64,000 nucleotides of DNA from NCBI GenBank assembly GCA_003151975.1, contig PLZD01000058.1:82236-146235 (forward strand), written 5' to 3'. The notes under the pieces are model-generated. The model was given only the letters and a program-made list of their open reading frames with translations, had not been told where the DNA came from and did no database searches. The stretch comes from Elusimicrobiota bacterium. GTDB lineage: Bacteria > Elusimicrobiota > Elusimicrobia > UBA1565 > UBA9628. A program made the translations under genes and the position numbers. Shown here one piece after another: positions 25,988 to 33,845 of this stretch; position 1 is the stretch's first letter, and the number at the start of each line of letters is the position of its first letter.

Positions 25988-26538
25988 GGCGCCTTGCGCG
26001 AGAACTGGAACAGCCACGCCGCCGGAATTCCCAGCACGCCGCCGAGATAAGAAGAGTTGTGCATGTAGCCCGCGCACAGAAAGCGCCGAAGATGGACCAC
26101 GTGATTCGGAACGTACCAGTCGCTGTAAAGCGCCGGCTTGAGATGCGCGGTGCGCAGGTAGCCGAAAAGAAGACCGCAGAGGCCGCTGAGCATCGCGACG
26201 CCGATGACGATGGCAAAAGATGCAAACGCGTCCTTCATCATCCTGCGCCAATCGCCGTGGCGCAGGCCTGGCAGGACCACGAGCAGTCCGATCGGAATCC
26301 CCATCCACCACGACGCCAGAAAGCCGACCATGGCGGCCCGCGCACGATCGGGCACGGCCACCATCCCCTCGAAACCAAACTGAGCGAACTTAAAGCGCGT
26401 GAAGTACTCCGGCCCGACCGTGTAGCTGATCTGGTTGTGGAGCATTCCGTAAAGGCCCGCGGCGATACAACCGGCCGCCATCGTCGCGAAAATCACCGCG
26501 ATCTCCCGGCCGTCGATCTTGCGATTCTTGAACTCCAC
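25984..26538 (-). CDS. Four-helix membrane protein, unknown
   Basis: 184 residues with about four hydrophobic segments (IAVIFATMAAGCIAAGLYGM, MVGFLASWWMGIPIGLLVVL, AIVIGVAMLSGLCGLLFGYL, SSYLGGVLGIPAAWLFQF). A periplasmic loop contains HNQISYTVGPEYFTRFKF. The pattern VGPEYFTxFKF recurs in uncharacterised membrane proteins of several Gram-negative phyla (recollection, not a search). Coupled to the HAD gene by a 4-bp overlap. Confidence 0.72.
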   Translation of the reverse strand: MEFKNRKIDGREIAVIFATMAAGCIAAGLYGMLHNQISYTVGPEYFTRFKFAQFGFEGMVAVPDRARAAMVGFLASWWMGIPIGLLVVLPGLRHGDWRRMMKDAFASFAIVIGVAMLSGLCGLLFGYLRTAHLKPALYSDWYVPNHVVHLRRFLCAGYMHNSSYLGGVLGIPAAWLFQFSRKAP

Positions 26539-26565
26539 GGCTACATTCTAGCGAAAACAAGCCGA

Positions 26566-26595
26566 GCGCGCCGGGACCTCGCGATCCCGGCGCGC
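26566..26595 (-). terminator. Hairpin downstream of the prepilin-fusion gene
   Basis: Perfect 11-bp inverted repeat GCGCGCCGGGA / TCCCGGCGCGC with an 8-nt loop, placed 10 nt past the stop of the minus-strand gene. On that strand it is followed within ten bases by TTGTTTT. Likely a terminator, though the T-run is offset. Confidence 0.55.
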
Positions 26596-26604
26596 CCGAC
26601 GAAG

Positions 26605-27813
26605 TTACGCGTGCTCGACGCGCAGACGCGCGACGGGCCAGGTCGCCGTCAGATACCCCATGCAGATCAGCGCGCAGGCGAGAAACACATATTCTTTTAT
26701 GTCCCCCCCGTACACCGCGTTGACCATGAGCCCCAGCGTCAGCGCGCCCAGCGGCAAGGCGCGCGTGAGCGCGAAGGTCCAGTCGACGATCCGCGAGACA
26801 TGCAGCGCCAGCAGCGGCAGTGAGAACGCCGCCGCGAGCGCCAACGCCAGCGGCACGCCGATCTGCCCTTTCAAGCCCAGCACCCCGAAGTTCAGGAAGA
26901 ACAACGAGTAGGTCGAAGCCAGCGGCAGGAAGTCCGTCCAGCGGAAGGACTTCGTGCGTCCCGGGCTGTAGAGCTCGCAGACGTACCAGAAGCCGCCGCC
27001 GAACAAAAGGACGGCGACGCCCACCAGCCGGAACAGCAGGAAGACCCGGCTGATCGGGCTGCCGTCCTGCGGTATGTCGACGATGATGGGCCGGTCGGAG
27101 ACGAGGTTGCCCGCCTCCCAGGAGAGCACCGAGCCGTTTTGCGCCGTGGGCTGCATCGCATGGTCCGGCACCGAGAACGCCGGCACCTGCGACGCATCGA
27201 GCCTCAGCTTAAGCTCGCGCACGCGCGCGGCGGGCATCAGCCGGTAGACGAACCGGTCGCCGCCGGAGGCGAGGAATCCCGCCTCCAGCGTCGTCTCCGG
27301 TCCGTCCGGAAGTTTTCCGGTCCAGTGTATGCCGCGATGGTCGTAGACGGTCTCCGGCGCTTCTTTTTTGCCGTCGGGCGTGACGAAGTACAAGTACACG
27401 TCGCGCGCCTCCGTCGTGCCGAGCGGGAACGGGAAGTCCAGCCTCACCGGCTGGCCCGCCTCGCGGTTGAGCACGACGAACCGCCCCTTGAACTCGGCCT
27501 CGGTGCGCGTGTAGACGGTCGAGCCGTAGCGCCGCTGCGAAGCCCCCAGCTTCATGTCGATGTCGGCCGTGCGGAAGTACGGCAGGCCCTCTCTCGGCGC
27601 GGCCACCGGACGAGACTCCTCCTCCCGCAGCGACATCCGGTCGGCGTCGGCTTGCGCCGCCGCCTCCGAGACGCTGCGGTTGCGAGACTGCGCGAGCTTC
27701 ACGAACTGCGGCACCGCGATCGCCGAGAGCACGCCCATGATGCCGACGACGACCAGCAGCTCGATGAGCGTGAAGCCCGAGCGCCGTGCGCGCCTTCTTG
27801 TTACCTTCGTCAT
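26605..27813 (-). CDS. Prepilin-like N terminus fused to a polytopic membrane domain
   Basis: 402 residues. The first 40 are a textbook class III (type IV) prepilin leader: basic start, Gly13-Phe14, TLIE with Glu18 at mature +5, then a hydrophobic helix to about residue 37. A beta-rich periplasmic region follows (about 50-280, e.g. VYLYFVTPDGKKEAP). The C-terminal 120 residues contain about five more transmembrane helices (VGVAVLLFGGGFWYVC, TYSLFFLNFGVLGL, ALALAAAFSLPLLAL and others). The latter layout recalls CreD-type inner-membrane proteins. Normal pilins have only one helix. AAGGGGGG lies upstream of the ATG. Confidence 0.82.
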   Translation of the reverse strand: MTKVTRRRARRSGFTLIELLVVVGIMGVLSAIAVPQFVKLAQSRNRSVSEAAAQADADRMSLREEESRPVAAPREGLPYFRTADIDMKLGASQRRYGSTVYTRTEAEFKGRFVVLNREAGQPVRLDFPFPLGTTEARDVYLYFVTPDGKKEAPETVYDHRGIHWTGKLPDGPETTLEAGFLASGGDRFVYRLMPAARVRELKLRLDASQVPAFSVPDHAMQPTAQNGSVLSWEAGNLVSDRPIIVDIPQDGSPISRVFLLFRLVGVAVLLFGGGFWYVCELYSPGRTKSFRWTDFLPLASTYSLFFLNFGVLGLKGQIGVPLALALAAAFSLPLLALHVSRIVDWTFALTRALPLGALTLGLMVNAVYGGDIKEYVFLACALICMGYLTATWPVARLRVEHA

Positions 27814-27964
27814 CTGACCCCCCTTGCGCCGTTAGTTATGGATGTATTAATGAGGGAATATTTTACGGATCGGCGCTCGCTGTCAGGCGACAACGATAGT
27901 ATGCGCCGGCCAGGTGGACTTTGTGTGGTCGCCGTCTGGTCGAATTGTGAAGGCGGCGACAGCC

Positions 27965-28807
27965 TTAGGGGTGCTGCAGCGGCGCGCCCATCAAGGTCTT
28001 GATCCCGCGCAGGGGGGAAGGGTCCGCATCGAGCACGCCCTTCTCGTAGAGCATGATCACCGTGCTGCCCATGTTGAAAACGCCGAACTCGTCGCCGCGG
28101 CGCAGCGTCAGGGCCGGCTCGTAGTCGAGCTTGGTGGTGCCCGACTCTCCCGCGTGGGCGGCGGAGTCCAACGTCCGGTCGAAGAACAGCGTCATGTTGC
28201 CGACGCCGACGGCGGCGACCATCACAAGCGCCGCGAGCCCTTTCTCCGTCTCGATGACCGCCAGCGCGCGCTCGTTGCGGGCGAAGAGTCCGTCCACGTT
28301 CTCGACGCTCGCGAAGTTGACCGGCCAAAGGACGCCCGGGATGTGCGCGCCCGCAATCACGCGCCCGTCGACCGGCGCGTGCACGCGGTGATAGTCCGTC
28401 GGGCAAAGATAGTAAGTGAGGTAGTGCCCGCCCTCGAAGCGCGACGCGAACTGATTCCCCCCCAGCAGGCCCGACACGGTGTAAGTCTTGCCCTTGGCTT
28501 GAATCAAAGTGCCGGCGTCGACAAGGCCGGCCTGCGTGATGAGCGCGTCGGCCGGATGCACGACGCCGGGGCCGATCGGCCGCAAGCCGGGCTTAAGCCG
28601 CCGCGTAAAGAACTCGCCGATCGTGCGGTACTCGGAAAGCGGACGCTCGGCGGCGGCCGTGTCGATGTCGTAGAATTTCGCGAAGGACTCGATCGACTTG
28701 CGGCCCAAGGGCTGGGGCAGAGGAAGGTTCACGAGTCCGCCGACCAGCCGGCTGAAAGCGCGTTTGGGCAGCAGCCCCATCGCGAAGCGCCAGAGAGAAC
28801 CGTTCAT
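27965..28807 (-). CDS. psd: Phosphatidylserine decarboxylase
   Basis: 280 residues. Active-site HRVHAPVDG (His140, His143) and the self-cleavage motif MGST, with Ser248 becoming the pyruvoyl group after processing into beta and short alpha chains. RTIGEFFTRRLKPGLRPI is the family N-terminal segment. It makes phosphatidylethanolamine at the inner membrane. ATG at 28807, 7 nt after the stop of the upstream secreted-protein gene, so co-transcribed. Confidence 0.95.
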   Translation of the reverse strand: MNGSLWRFAMGLLPKRAFSRLVGGLVNLPLPQPLGRKSIESFAKFYDIDTAAAERPLSEYRTIGEFFTRRLKPGLRPIGPGVVHPADALITQAGLVDAGTLIQAKGKTYTVSGLLGGNQFASRFEGGHYLTYYLCPTDYHRVHAPVDGRVIAGAHIPGVLWPVNFASVENVDGLFARNERALAVIETEKGLAALVMVAAVGVGNMTLFFDRTLDSAAHAGESGTTKLDYEPALTLRRGDEFGVFNMGSTVIMLYEKGVLDADPSPLRGIKTLMGAPLQHP

Positions 28808-28814
28808 GGCGCGG

Positions 28815-29804
28815 CTAGGGCGTCGCGTCGAAGAATGGATCGCGCAGCCAAACATTGGCCATGCGCGAGCCCGGGTTGGTTTGGCGATCGCACGCTTGGC
28901 CGCCGCAGAAATGCCTCGCGTCCCAGGCGCTCTCGCCGGGATAGCCGTAAGGTCCCAGGTCGTCGACGAACGCGGAAGAAGGATGCGACTCCGGCTCGCC
29001 GACATTGTTCCAGCGCGCGCCCGGGCCTTTGAGCTCGGCCAGCTTAAATTCTCCTTTGCCGTCCATGGCTTCGCGGCAGCTCCACGCCGAGTACGCCGAA
29101 GGCTTGCCGTCGATTGCGGCGTCGAAGTATTGGTGGTGCTTGCCGCCCGAGAGATAAATCCAGGGATGCGTCCCGGCCAGGAAGCGCGCGTCGGCCTTGG
29201 GCCAGACGAAGCCCCAGTTTTCGACCGCGGACAGCCGGAAGGTGCGGCCGTCGTCGTACGACTCGGCTCTCACGCCGACGACTTGGATGTCGCCTTTGTG
29301 GTCGTCGCGGCAGAAGCGCGAGATCACATAGCCGCCGTCCTGTCGCCAGATCGTGTTGTAGAGGATGTGGACCGCGATGGGGGCGGGGCCGCACTTTGGG
29401 CGCGGGCCGACGCAGCCCACGGGCCGGACTTGAAAGGCCACGACCGGCTCGTCGGGACGGCGCGCGTTCTCGCGGCTGTCGAAGATCAAAAACGGCCGGA
29501 AGGCGTCGGCAAGTTCCCCTTCCACGGCATCGGCCAGGCCGTCGCGGTCGGCGTCCTCCGAAAGATCGCGCGCCAAAATCGAGCGGCTCAGGGTCACTGA
29601 CTCCGGGAAATTCGTCGACGCCTGCGCGGCCGGCCCCAGATCCCGCGAGACGACCGCGGCCGCTCGCGGGGTTGCGGCGCCCGGCGCCGACGCGTCGCCC
29701 GCCAATCCCTTTAGCTCGGCCAAGGCGCGCCCGTCGTCCGCGGAAGCTGCCGCGGTCGCCAGACAGGCGACGAAAAGCGCGAGAATCCCTCGACGGAGAA
29801 TCAT
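28815..29804 (-). CDS. Secreted protein with Vps62/NPP1-like features
   Basis: 329 residues. Signal peptide (1-22, ending ASA|DD). An EF-hand-like loop DADRDGLADAVE occurs near residue 84. The core FRPFLIFDSRENARRPDEPV ... YNTIWRQDGGY ... HPWIYLSGGKHHQYFD resembles the Vps62/necrosis-inducing-like fold found in secreted bacterial, fungal and plant proteins. Several Cys pairs suggest disulfides. The family link is by eye and moderate. It is upstream of psd, from a minus-strand promoter with TAAACT 9 nt before the ATG. Confidence 0.65.
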   Translation of the reverse strand: MILRRGILALFVACLATAAASADDGRALAELKGLAGDASAPGAATPRAAAVVSRDLGPAAQASTNFPESVTLSRSILARDLSEDADRDGLADAVEGELADAFRPFLIFDSRENARRPDEPVVAFQVRPVGCVGPRPKCGPAPIAVHILYNTIWRQDGGYVISRFCRDDHKGDIQVVGVRAESYDDGRTFRLSAVENWGFVWPKADARFLAGTHPWIYLSGGKHHQYFDAAIDGKPSAYSAWSCREAMDGKGEFKLAELKGPGARWNNVGEPESHPSSAFVDDLGPYGYPGESAWDARHFCGGQACDRQTNPGSRMANVWLRDPFFDATP

Positions 29805-29889
29805 CCTGGATCAAGTTTACCAAATGGCCCGGCTTCCCGCCTGAGCCCTTGGGCCCAGACCCTCCGATGGAACTCAAATCACGAAATGC

Positions 29890-29895
29890 TAGGAT
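29890..29895 (+). promoter_or_regulatory. -10 element of rfaE2
   Basis: TAGGAT, 9 nt before the ATG at 29905. No clear -35. Predicts a leader of 2-3 nt. Confidence 0.35.
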
Positions 29896-29904
29896 GGACC
29901 AATC

Positions 29905-30375
29905 ATGGCTCGCTCGACAGATAAAATTCGCGCGCTCAAGAAACTGCTGACCCTTCGCGACCTCTGGCGCTGGGAAGGCAAGAAAGTCGTCTTCACCAAC
30001 GGCGTGTTCGACATCTTTCACGCAGGCCACGTGGCGCTATTAGAAAAGTGCCGGAGCCTGGGCGACGTGCTCGTGCTGGGCCTCAACTCCGACGCCTCGG
30101 CCAAGCGCCTGGGCAAGGGGCCGGAGCGGCCGATCAACAAGTGGCAGGACCGCGCGGCCGTACTCTGCGCGCTTTCCTGCGTGGACGCCGTCATTGAGTT
30201 TTCCGAGGACACGCCCGCCGAGCTCCTCGCGAAGCTCCGGCCGGACATTTTGGTCAAAGGCGGCGACTACAGGAAAGATCAGGTCGCGGGCCGCGAGTCG
30301 GCGGGCAAGGTCGTCATCGTCCCTCTCAAGAAAGGCTACTCGACGACTTCTATCGTGAACCGCCTGCGGCGTTAA
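29905..30375 (+). CDS. rfaE2: D-glycero-beta-D-manno-heptose 1-phosphate adenylyltransferase
   Basis: 156 residues, nucleotidyltransferase-only version of HldE. Nucleotide motif NGVFDIFHAGHVALL (residues 32-46), GLNSDASAKRLGKGPERPIN, and ILVKGGDYRKDQVAGRE, ending YSTTSIVNRLR. It adenylates heptose-1-phosphate for LPS core heptose. It complements gmhA in the window; the kinase (HldA/RfaE1) and GmhB are not seen here. Confidence 0.93.
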   Translation: MARSTDKIRALKKLLTLRDLWRWEGKKVVFTNGVFDIFHAGHVALLEKCRSLGDVLVLGLNSDASAKRLGKGPERPINKWQDRAAVLCALSCVDAVIEFSEDTPAELLAKLRPDILVKGGDYRKDQVAGRESAGKVVIVPLKKGYSTTSIVNRLRR

Positions 30376-30481
30376 GCAGGCGCTTGAGCTCGGCAAGGCG
30401 CGACTTCAGAGTATCATTCGGACGGCGCGGCGCGCACGCGATCCCGACGATCAACAGGGCCGAGAAGATCACATCTACCAT
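30350..30481 (-). CDS. Candidate 43-residue single-pass membrane microprotein
   Basis: ATG at 30481, stop TAG at 30352-30350. The product has one hydrophobic helix (VIFSALLIVGIAC) followed by a basic turn (APRRPNDT) and an amphipathic helix (SRLAELKRLLN), a believable small-protein layout. TATCCT ends 6 nt before the ATG, matching the leaderless promoters of the window. It overlaps the 3' end of rfaE2 by 26 nt in convergent orientation. Chance ORFs of this size are common in GC-rich DNA, so confidence is limited. Confidence 0.4.
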   Translation of the reverse strand: MVDVIFSALLIVGIACAPRRPNDTLKSRLAELKRLLNAAGGSR

Positions 30482-30548
30482 TCCCCAAGGATAGTCCGGA
30501 AACTCCGCCGCAGCTAGAGGATCTTGGTCACGCGGGCCGTGACTTGCG

Positions 30549-32000
30549 TCACTTCACCGCTTCTTTGATGAGCTTGTTGACGAGCGCCGGGTTGGCCTTG
30601 CCCTTCGAGAGCTTCATGACGGCGCCGACGATGCGGCCCGCGGCGGCTTCTTTTCCCGACTTGAGGTCGGCCGCGGCCTGAGGGTTGGCGGCCAGGGCCT
30701 CGCTCACCCAGCCTTTGACCTGACCTTCGTCCAAGACCTGCGAGAGGCCCAGCTTCTCGACCAGGACTTTCGGGTCCTCGCGCGTCTCGAAAGCTTTCGC
30801 GAAAACTTCCTTGGCGCCCTTGCTCGAAATAGTGTTGTTGAGCGTGAGCTCGACAAGGCTCGCCATCATTTTGGGAGTGACTGGGCTCTCGGCGATGGAC
30901 TTGCCTTCTTTATTGAGGCGGCCGAGCAGCTCGGTCGTGATGAGATTGGCCAGCGGCTTGGCGAATTCCTTCGGCCGGCCCGACATGGCCTCGTCGAAAT
31001 AAGCGCTCAGCGTCTTCTCGGAGGTCAGGACCTCGGCGTCGTAGGCGGAGAGCGCAAAGGTGGACGCAAGGCGCAGGCGGCGCGCTTCGGGAAGTTCAGG
31101 CAAGGCGGCTTTTAGCTTCGCGACCCAGACCGGGTCGGCGTGGAGCGGCACGAGATCGGGATCGGGAAAGTAGCGGTAGTCGTGCGCCTCTTCCTTGGAG
31201 CGCATCGACTCGGTGCGCATGTTGACGGCGTCCCAAAGGCGCGTCTCCTGCTTGATCGTCCCGCCGGATTCTATGATCTCGATCTGCCGGCGGTACTCGT
31301 ACTCAAGCGCGTCCTTGACGTTCTTGAATGAGTTTACATTCTTGATCTCGGCGCGCGTGCCGAATTTTGTCGAGCCCGCGAGCATGACCGACACGTTGGC
31401 GTCGCAGCGCATCTCGCCTTTTTCCATGTCGCAGCGCGAAACGCCGACGAATTGCAGGACTTCCTTCAAAGCGGTCAGGTACGCATAGGCCTCGTCCGAA
31501 CTGCGGATGTCGGGCTCGGTCACGATCTCGATGAGCGGCACGCTGGAGCGGTTGAAGTCGACCAGCGAATAGTCGAGCTCTTCGGAGCCGATCTCATGAA
31601 GAAGCTTTCCCGCGTCCTCTTCGAGATGGATGCGGTGGATGCGCACGCGCTTGCGCGAGCCGTCCGGGAGCTTGGTGTCGAGGCCCCCGTGCTGCGAGAA
31701 GGGCTCCTCGTACTGGGAAATCTGATACGCCTTCGGCAGGTCGGGATAGAAATAATTCTTGCGCGCGAAGATCGAGGTCGCGGCGAGCTTGCAGTCCAGC
31801 GCCAGCGCGGCCTGAAAAGCGAGCTCGACGGCCCGTTTATTCAACACGGGAAGAACGCCGGGCTGGCCCGTGCAGACCGGGCAGATGCGCGAATTGGCCG
31901 TCATGCCGAAGCCGTCGTTGGCGCAGCCGCAGAAGAGCTTGGTGCGCGTGCCGAGCTGGCAGTGAACCTCGAGGCCCACGACCATTTCGTACTTGTTCAC
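30549..32000 (-). CDS. gatB: Asp-tRNA(Asn)/Glu-tRNA(Gln) amidotransferase subunit B
   Basis: 483 residues, full length. VVGLEVHCQLGTRTKLFCGC with the zinc cysteines, ICPVCTGQPGVLPVLN, and GEMRCDANVSVML, then the C-terminal YqeY-like tail domain that contacts tRNA. GTG start at 32000 overlapping the nudix TGA (GTGA). With GatA and GatC it transamidates misacylated Glu-tRNA(Gln) and/or Asp-tRNA(Asn). Last gene of the pcrA-gatC-TPR-gatA-nudix-gatB string. Confidence 0.97.
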   Translation of the reverse strand: MNKYEMVVGLEVHCQLGTRTKLFCGCANDGFGMTANSRICPVCTGQPGVLPVLNKRAVELAFQAALALDCKLAATSIFARKNYFYPDLPKAYQISQYEEPFSQHGGLDTKLPDGSRKRVRIHRIHLEEDAGKLLHEIGSEELDYSLVDFNRSSVPLIEIVTEPDIRSSDEAYAYLTALKEVLQFVGVSRCDMEKGEMRCDANVSVMLAGSTKFGTRAEIKNVNSFKNVKDALEYEYRRQIEIIESGGTIKQETRLWDAVNMRTESMRSKEEAHDYRYFPDPDLVPLHADPVWVAKLKAALPELPEARRLRLASTFALSAYDAEVLTSEKTLSAYFDEAMSGRPKEFAKPLANLITTELLGRLNKEGKSIAESPVTPKMMASLVELTLNNTISSKGAKEVFAKAFETREDPKVLVEKLGLSQVLDEGQVKGWVSEALAANPQAAADLKSGKEAAAGRIVGAVMKLSKGKANPALVNKLIKEAVK

Positions 32001-32398
32001 TTGGCGCTCCAAAGTTCCAGGAGCTTGAAATCGGACGGGTACTTGAGCTTCTTCGCGGCGGCCTCTTGCGGGACCCACTTCGCGTCCATGATCTCGCGCG
32101 CGTCGGGCTTGCCGACTTTCTCGATGGGCTCCATGCGGTACCACTTCACCTTTTTCGCGACCGGCCGGCCTTGCCGCGAAAAGTTATAAGCGACCGTCGT
32201 GAGGACCCCGAGCGACTTGCAGCGCCAGCCGGTCTCTTCCTCGACCTCGCGCAGCGCCGCCTTGAGCGGCGTCTCGCCCGCGTCGAGATGGCCCTTCGGG
32301 AAGGTCCAGACTTTTTCGCCGGCCAAATTGGTCACCTTGATGAGCAGCAGCTTCCCGCCGTGCCCAACGATGCCGCCCGCCGCGTATTCCTTATCCAT
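31997..32398 (-). CDS. NUDIX hydrolase
   Basis: 133 residues. Full Nudix box from Gly36: GHLDAGETPLKAALREVEEE followed by TGW. The start AAGGIVG and FPKGHLDAGE resemble the Ap4A-pyrophosphohydrolase/MutT-like group. It is placed between gatA and gatB with overlaps on both sides (8 bp with gatA, 4 bp with gatB), so made with the amidotransferase. Substrate cannot be decided; a dinucleoside polyphosphate from aminoacyl-tRNA synthetase side reactions would make sense (inference). Confidence 0.9.
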   Translation of the reverse strand: MDKEYAAGGIVGHGGKLLLIKVTNLAGEKVWTFPKGHLDAGETPLKAALREVEEETGWRCKSLGVLTTVAYNFSRQGRPVAKKVKWYRMEPIEKVGKPDAREIMDAKWVPQEAAAKKLKYPSDFKLLELWSAK

Positions 32399-33845
32399 TG
32401 AGTTTGGGAAACGGGCTGGCGTTCTCGAGCGCGCCGGCCGCGCGCAGCAAGGTCCCTTCCGAAAACGCGGGGCCGATCAACTGCAGGCCGATCGGCAGGC
32501 CGAGCCGGGTCAGCCCGCACGGAATGGAGATCGAGGCGTTGCCCGCCATGTTCGAGGGGATCGTGAAGACGTCGGAGAGATACATCGCCAGGGGGTCGTC
32601 GACTTTCTCGCCGAACTTGAAGGCGGCCGTGGGCGCTGTCGGCGTCGCGAGCACATCGACCTCGCGAAACACATCGTCAAAATCGCGCGCGATGAGCGTG
32701 CGCACGCGCTGGGCCTTTCCGTAGTAGGCGTCATAGTAGCCCGACGACAAGGCGTAGGTGCCGAGCATGATGCGGCGCTTGACCTCGGGGCCGAACCCCG
32801 CGCCGCGCGTGGCCTCGTAGACTTCCTCGAGGCTCTTGGACTCGGGCGAGCTCAGTCCGTAGCGGATGCCGTCGAAACGCGCGAGGTTCGAGCTCGCCTC
32901 CGACGGCGCTACGATGTAGTAGGAGCCGACGGCGTAAGAGCTGTGCGGCAAAGAAACGTCCTTGACGACCGCGCCCAATTTCTTAAGAGTCTCGACGGCG
33001 GCGAGCACCGCGCCCTCGACTTCGGCGTCGGTCCCTTTGATGAAATACTCTTTGGGCAAACCGATGCGCAGGCCCTTGATCTGACCCTTGAGTCCCGCGA
33101 GCGCCTCACCAGGCGTTTTAAGGGAAGACGTCGTGTCCCGCGCGTCGTGTCCGCCGATGACCGAGAGCAAGAGGGCGGCATCCTCGGTCGTGCGCGCGAA
33201 CGGCCCGATCTGATCGAGCGAGGAGGCAAACGCGATGAGCCCGAAGCGCGAGACGAGGCCGTAGGTCGGCTTCAACCCCACCACGCCGCAAAAGGATGCG
33301 GGCTGGCGGATCGAGCCGCCGGTGTCGGAGCCCAGCGCCAACGGGGCCATGCGCGCGGCCACCGCCGCGGCCGATCCCCCCGACGAGCCGCCGGGGACGC
33401 GGTCCGTGTCCCAAGGATTGGCCGTCTTGAAGAAAGCGGAGTTCTCGGTAGACGAGCCCATCGCGAACTCGTCGAGATTCGTTTTGCCGATGAACACGGC
33501 GTCCTCGGCTTTCATGCGCTCGACAACGGTCGCGTCGTAGGCGGCGCGATAGCCCTTGAGTATTTTCGACGAGCAGGTCGTCTCGACGCCTTCGAGCAGA
33601 ATATTGTCCTTGAGCGCGACGGGAACGCCGGCCAGGCGGCCCAACTTCTCGCCGCGAGCGCGCTTAGCGTCGACGGCCGCGGCGCGCTTCATCGCGTCTT
33701 CCTCTAATAAGGTCACGAAAGCCTTGATCTTGGGTTCGAGCGCGCGGACGCGCTCAAAATGCGCCTTGGCGACCTCGACGGCGGACAATTTCCCGGAAGC
33801 CACCGCGTCGGCGATCGCGACGGCCGTCATTTCGGTGTGGTTCAT
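32391..33845 (-). CDS. gatA: Asp-tRNA(Asn)/Glu-tRNA(Gln) amidotransferase subunit A
   Basis: 484 residues. Amidase-signature enzyme with catalytic Lys in VPVALKDNILLEG, GGSSGGSAAAVAARM, and the Ser nucleophile in GSDTGGSIRQPASFCG. It releases ammonia from glutamine and channels it to GatB. ATG 33845 overlaps the TPR gene stop (ATGA). Full length. Confidence 0.97.
   Translation of the reverse strand: MNHTEMTAVAIADAVASGKLSAVEVAKAHFERVRALEPKIKAFVTLLEEDAMKRAAAVDAKRARGEKLGRLAGVPVALKDNILLEGVETTCSSKILKGYRAAYDATVVERMKAEDAVFIGKTNLDEFAMGSSTENSAFFKTANPWDTDRVPGGSSGGSAAAVAARMAPLALGSDTGGSIRQPASFCGVVGLKPTYGLVSRFGLIAFASSLDQIGPFARTTEDAALLLSVIGGHDARDTTSSLKTPGEALAGLKGQIKGLRIGLPKEYFIKGTDAEVEGAVLAAVETLKKLGAVVKDVSLPHSSYAVGSYYIVAPSEASSNLARFDGIRYGLSSPESKSLEEVYEATRGAGFGPEVKRRIMLGTYALSSGYYDAYYGKAQRVRTLIARDFDDVFREVDVLATPTAPTAAFKFGEKVDDPLAMYLSDVFTIPSNMAGNASISIPCGLTRLGLPIGLQLIGPAFSEGTLLRAAGALENASPFPKLNG

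Noticed and set aside
30527..30543. GTCACG-CGGGC-CGTGAC hairpin after gatB as a terminator
   Set aside because: Only 6 bp and no T-run on either strand; not enough to call a terminator.
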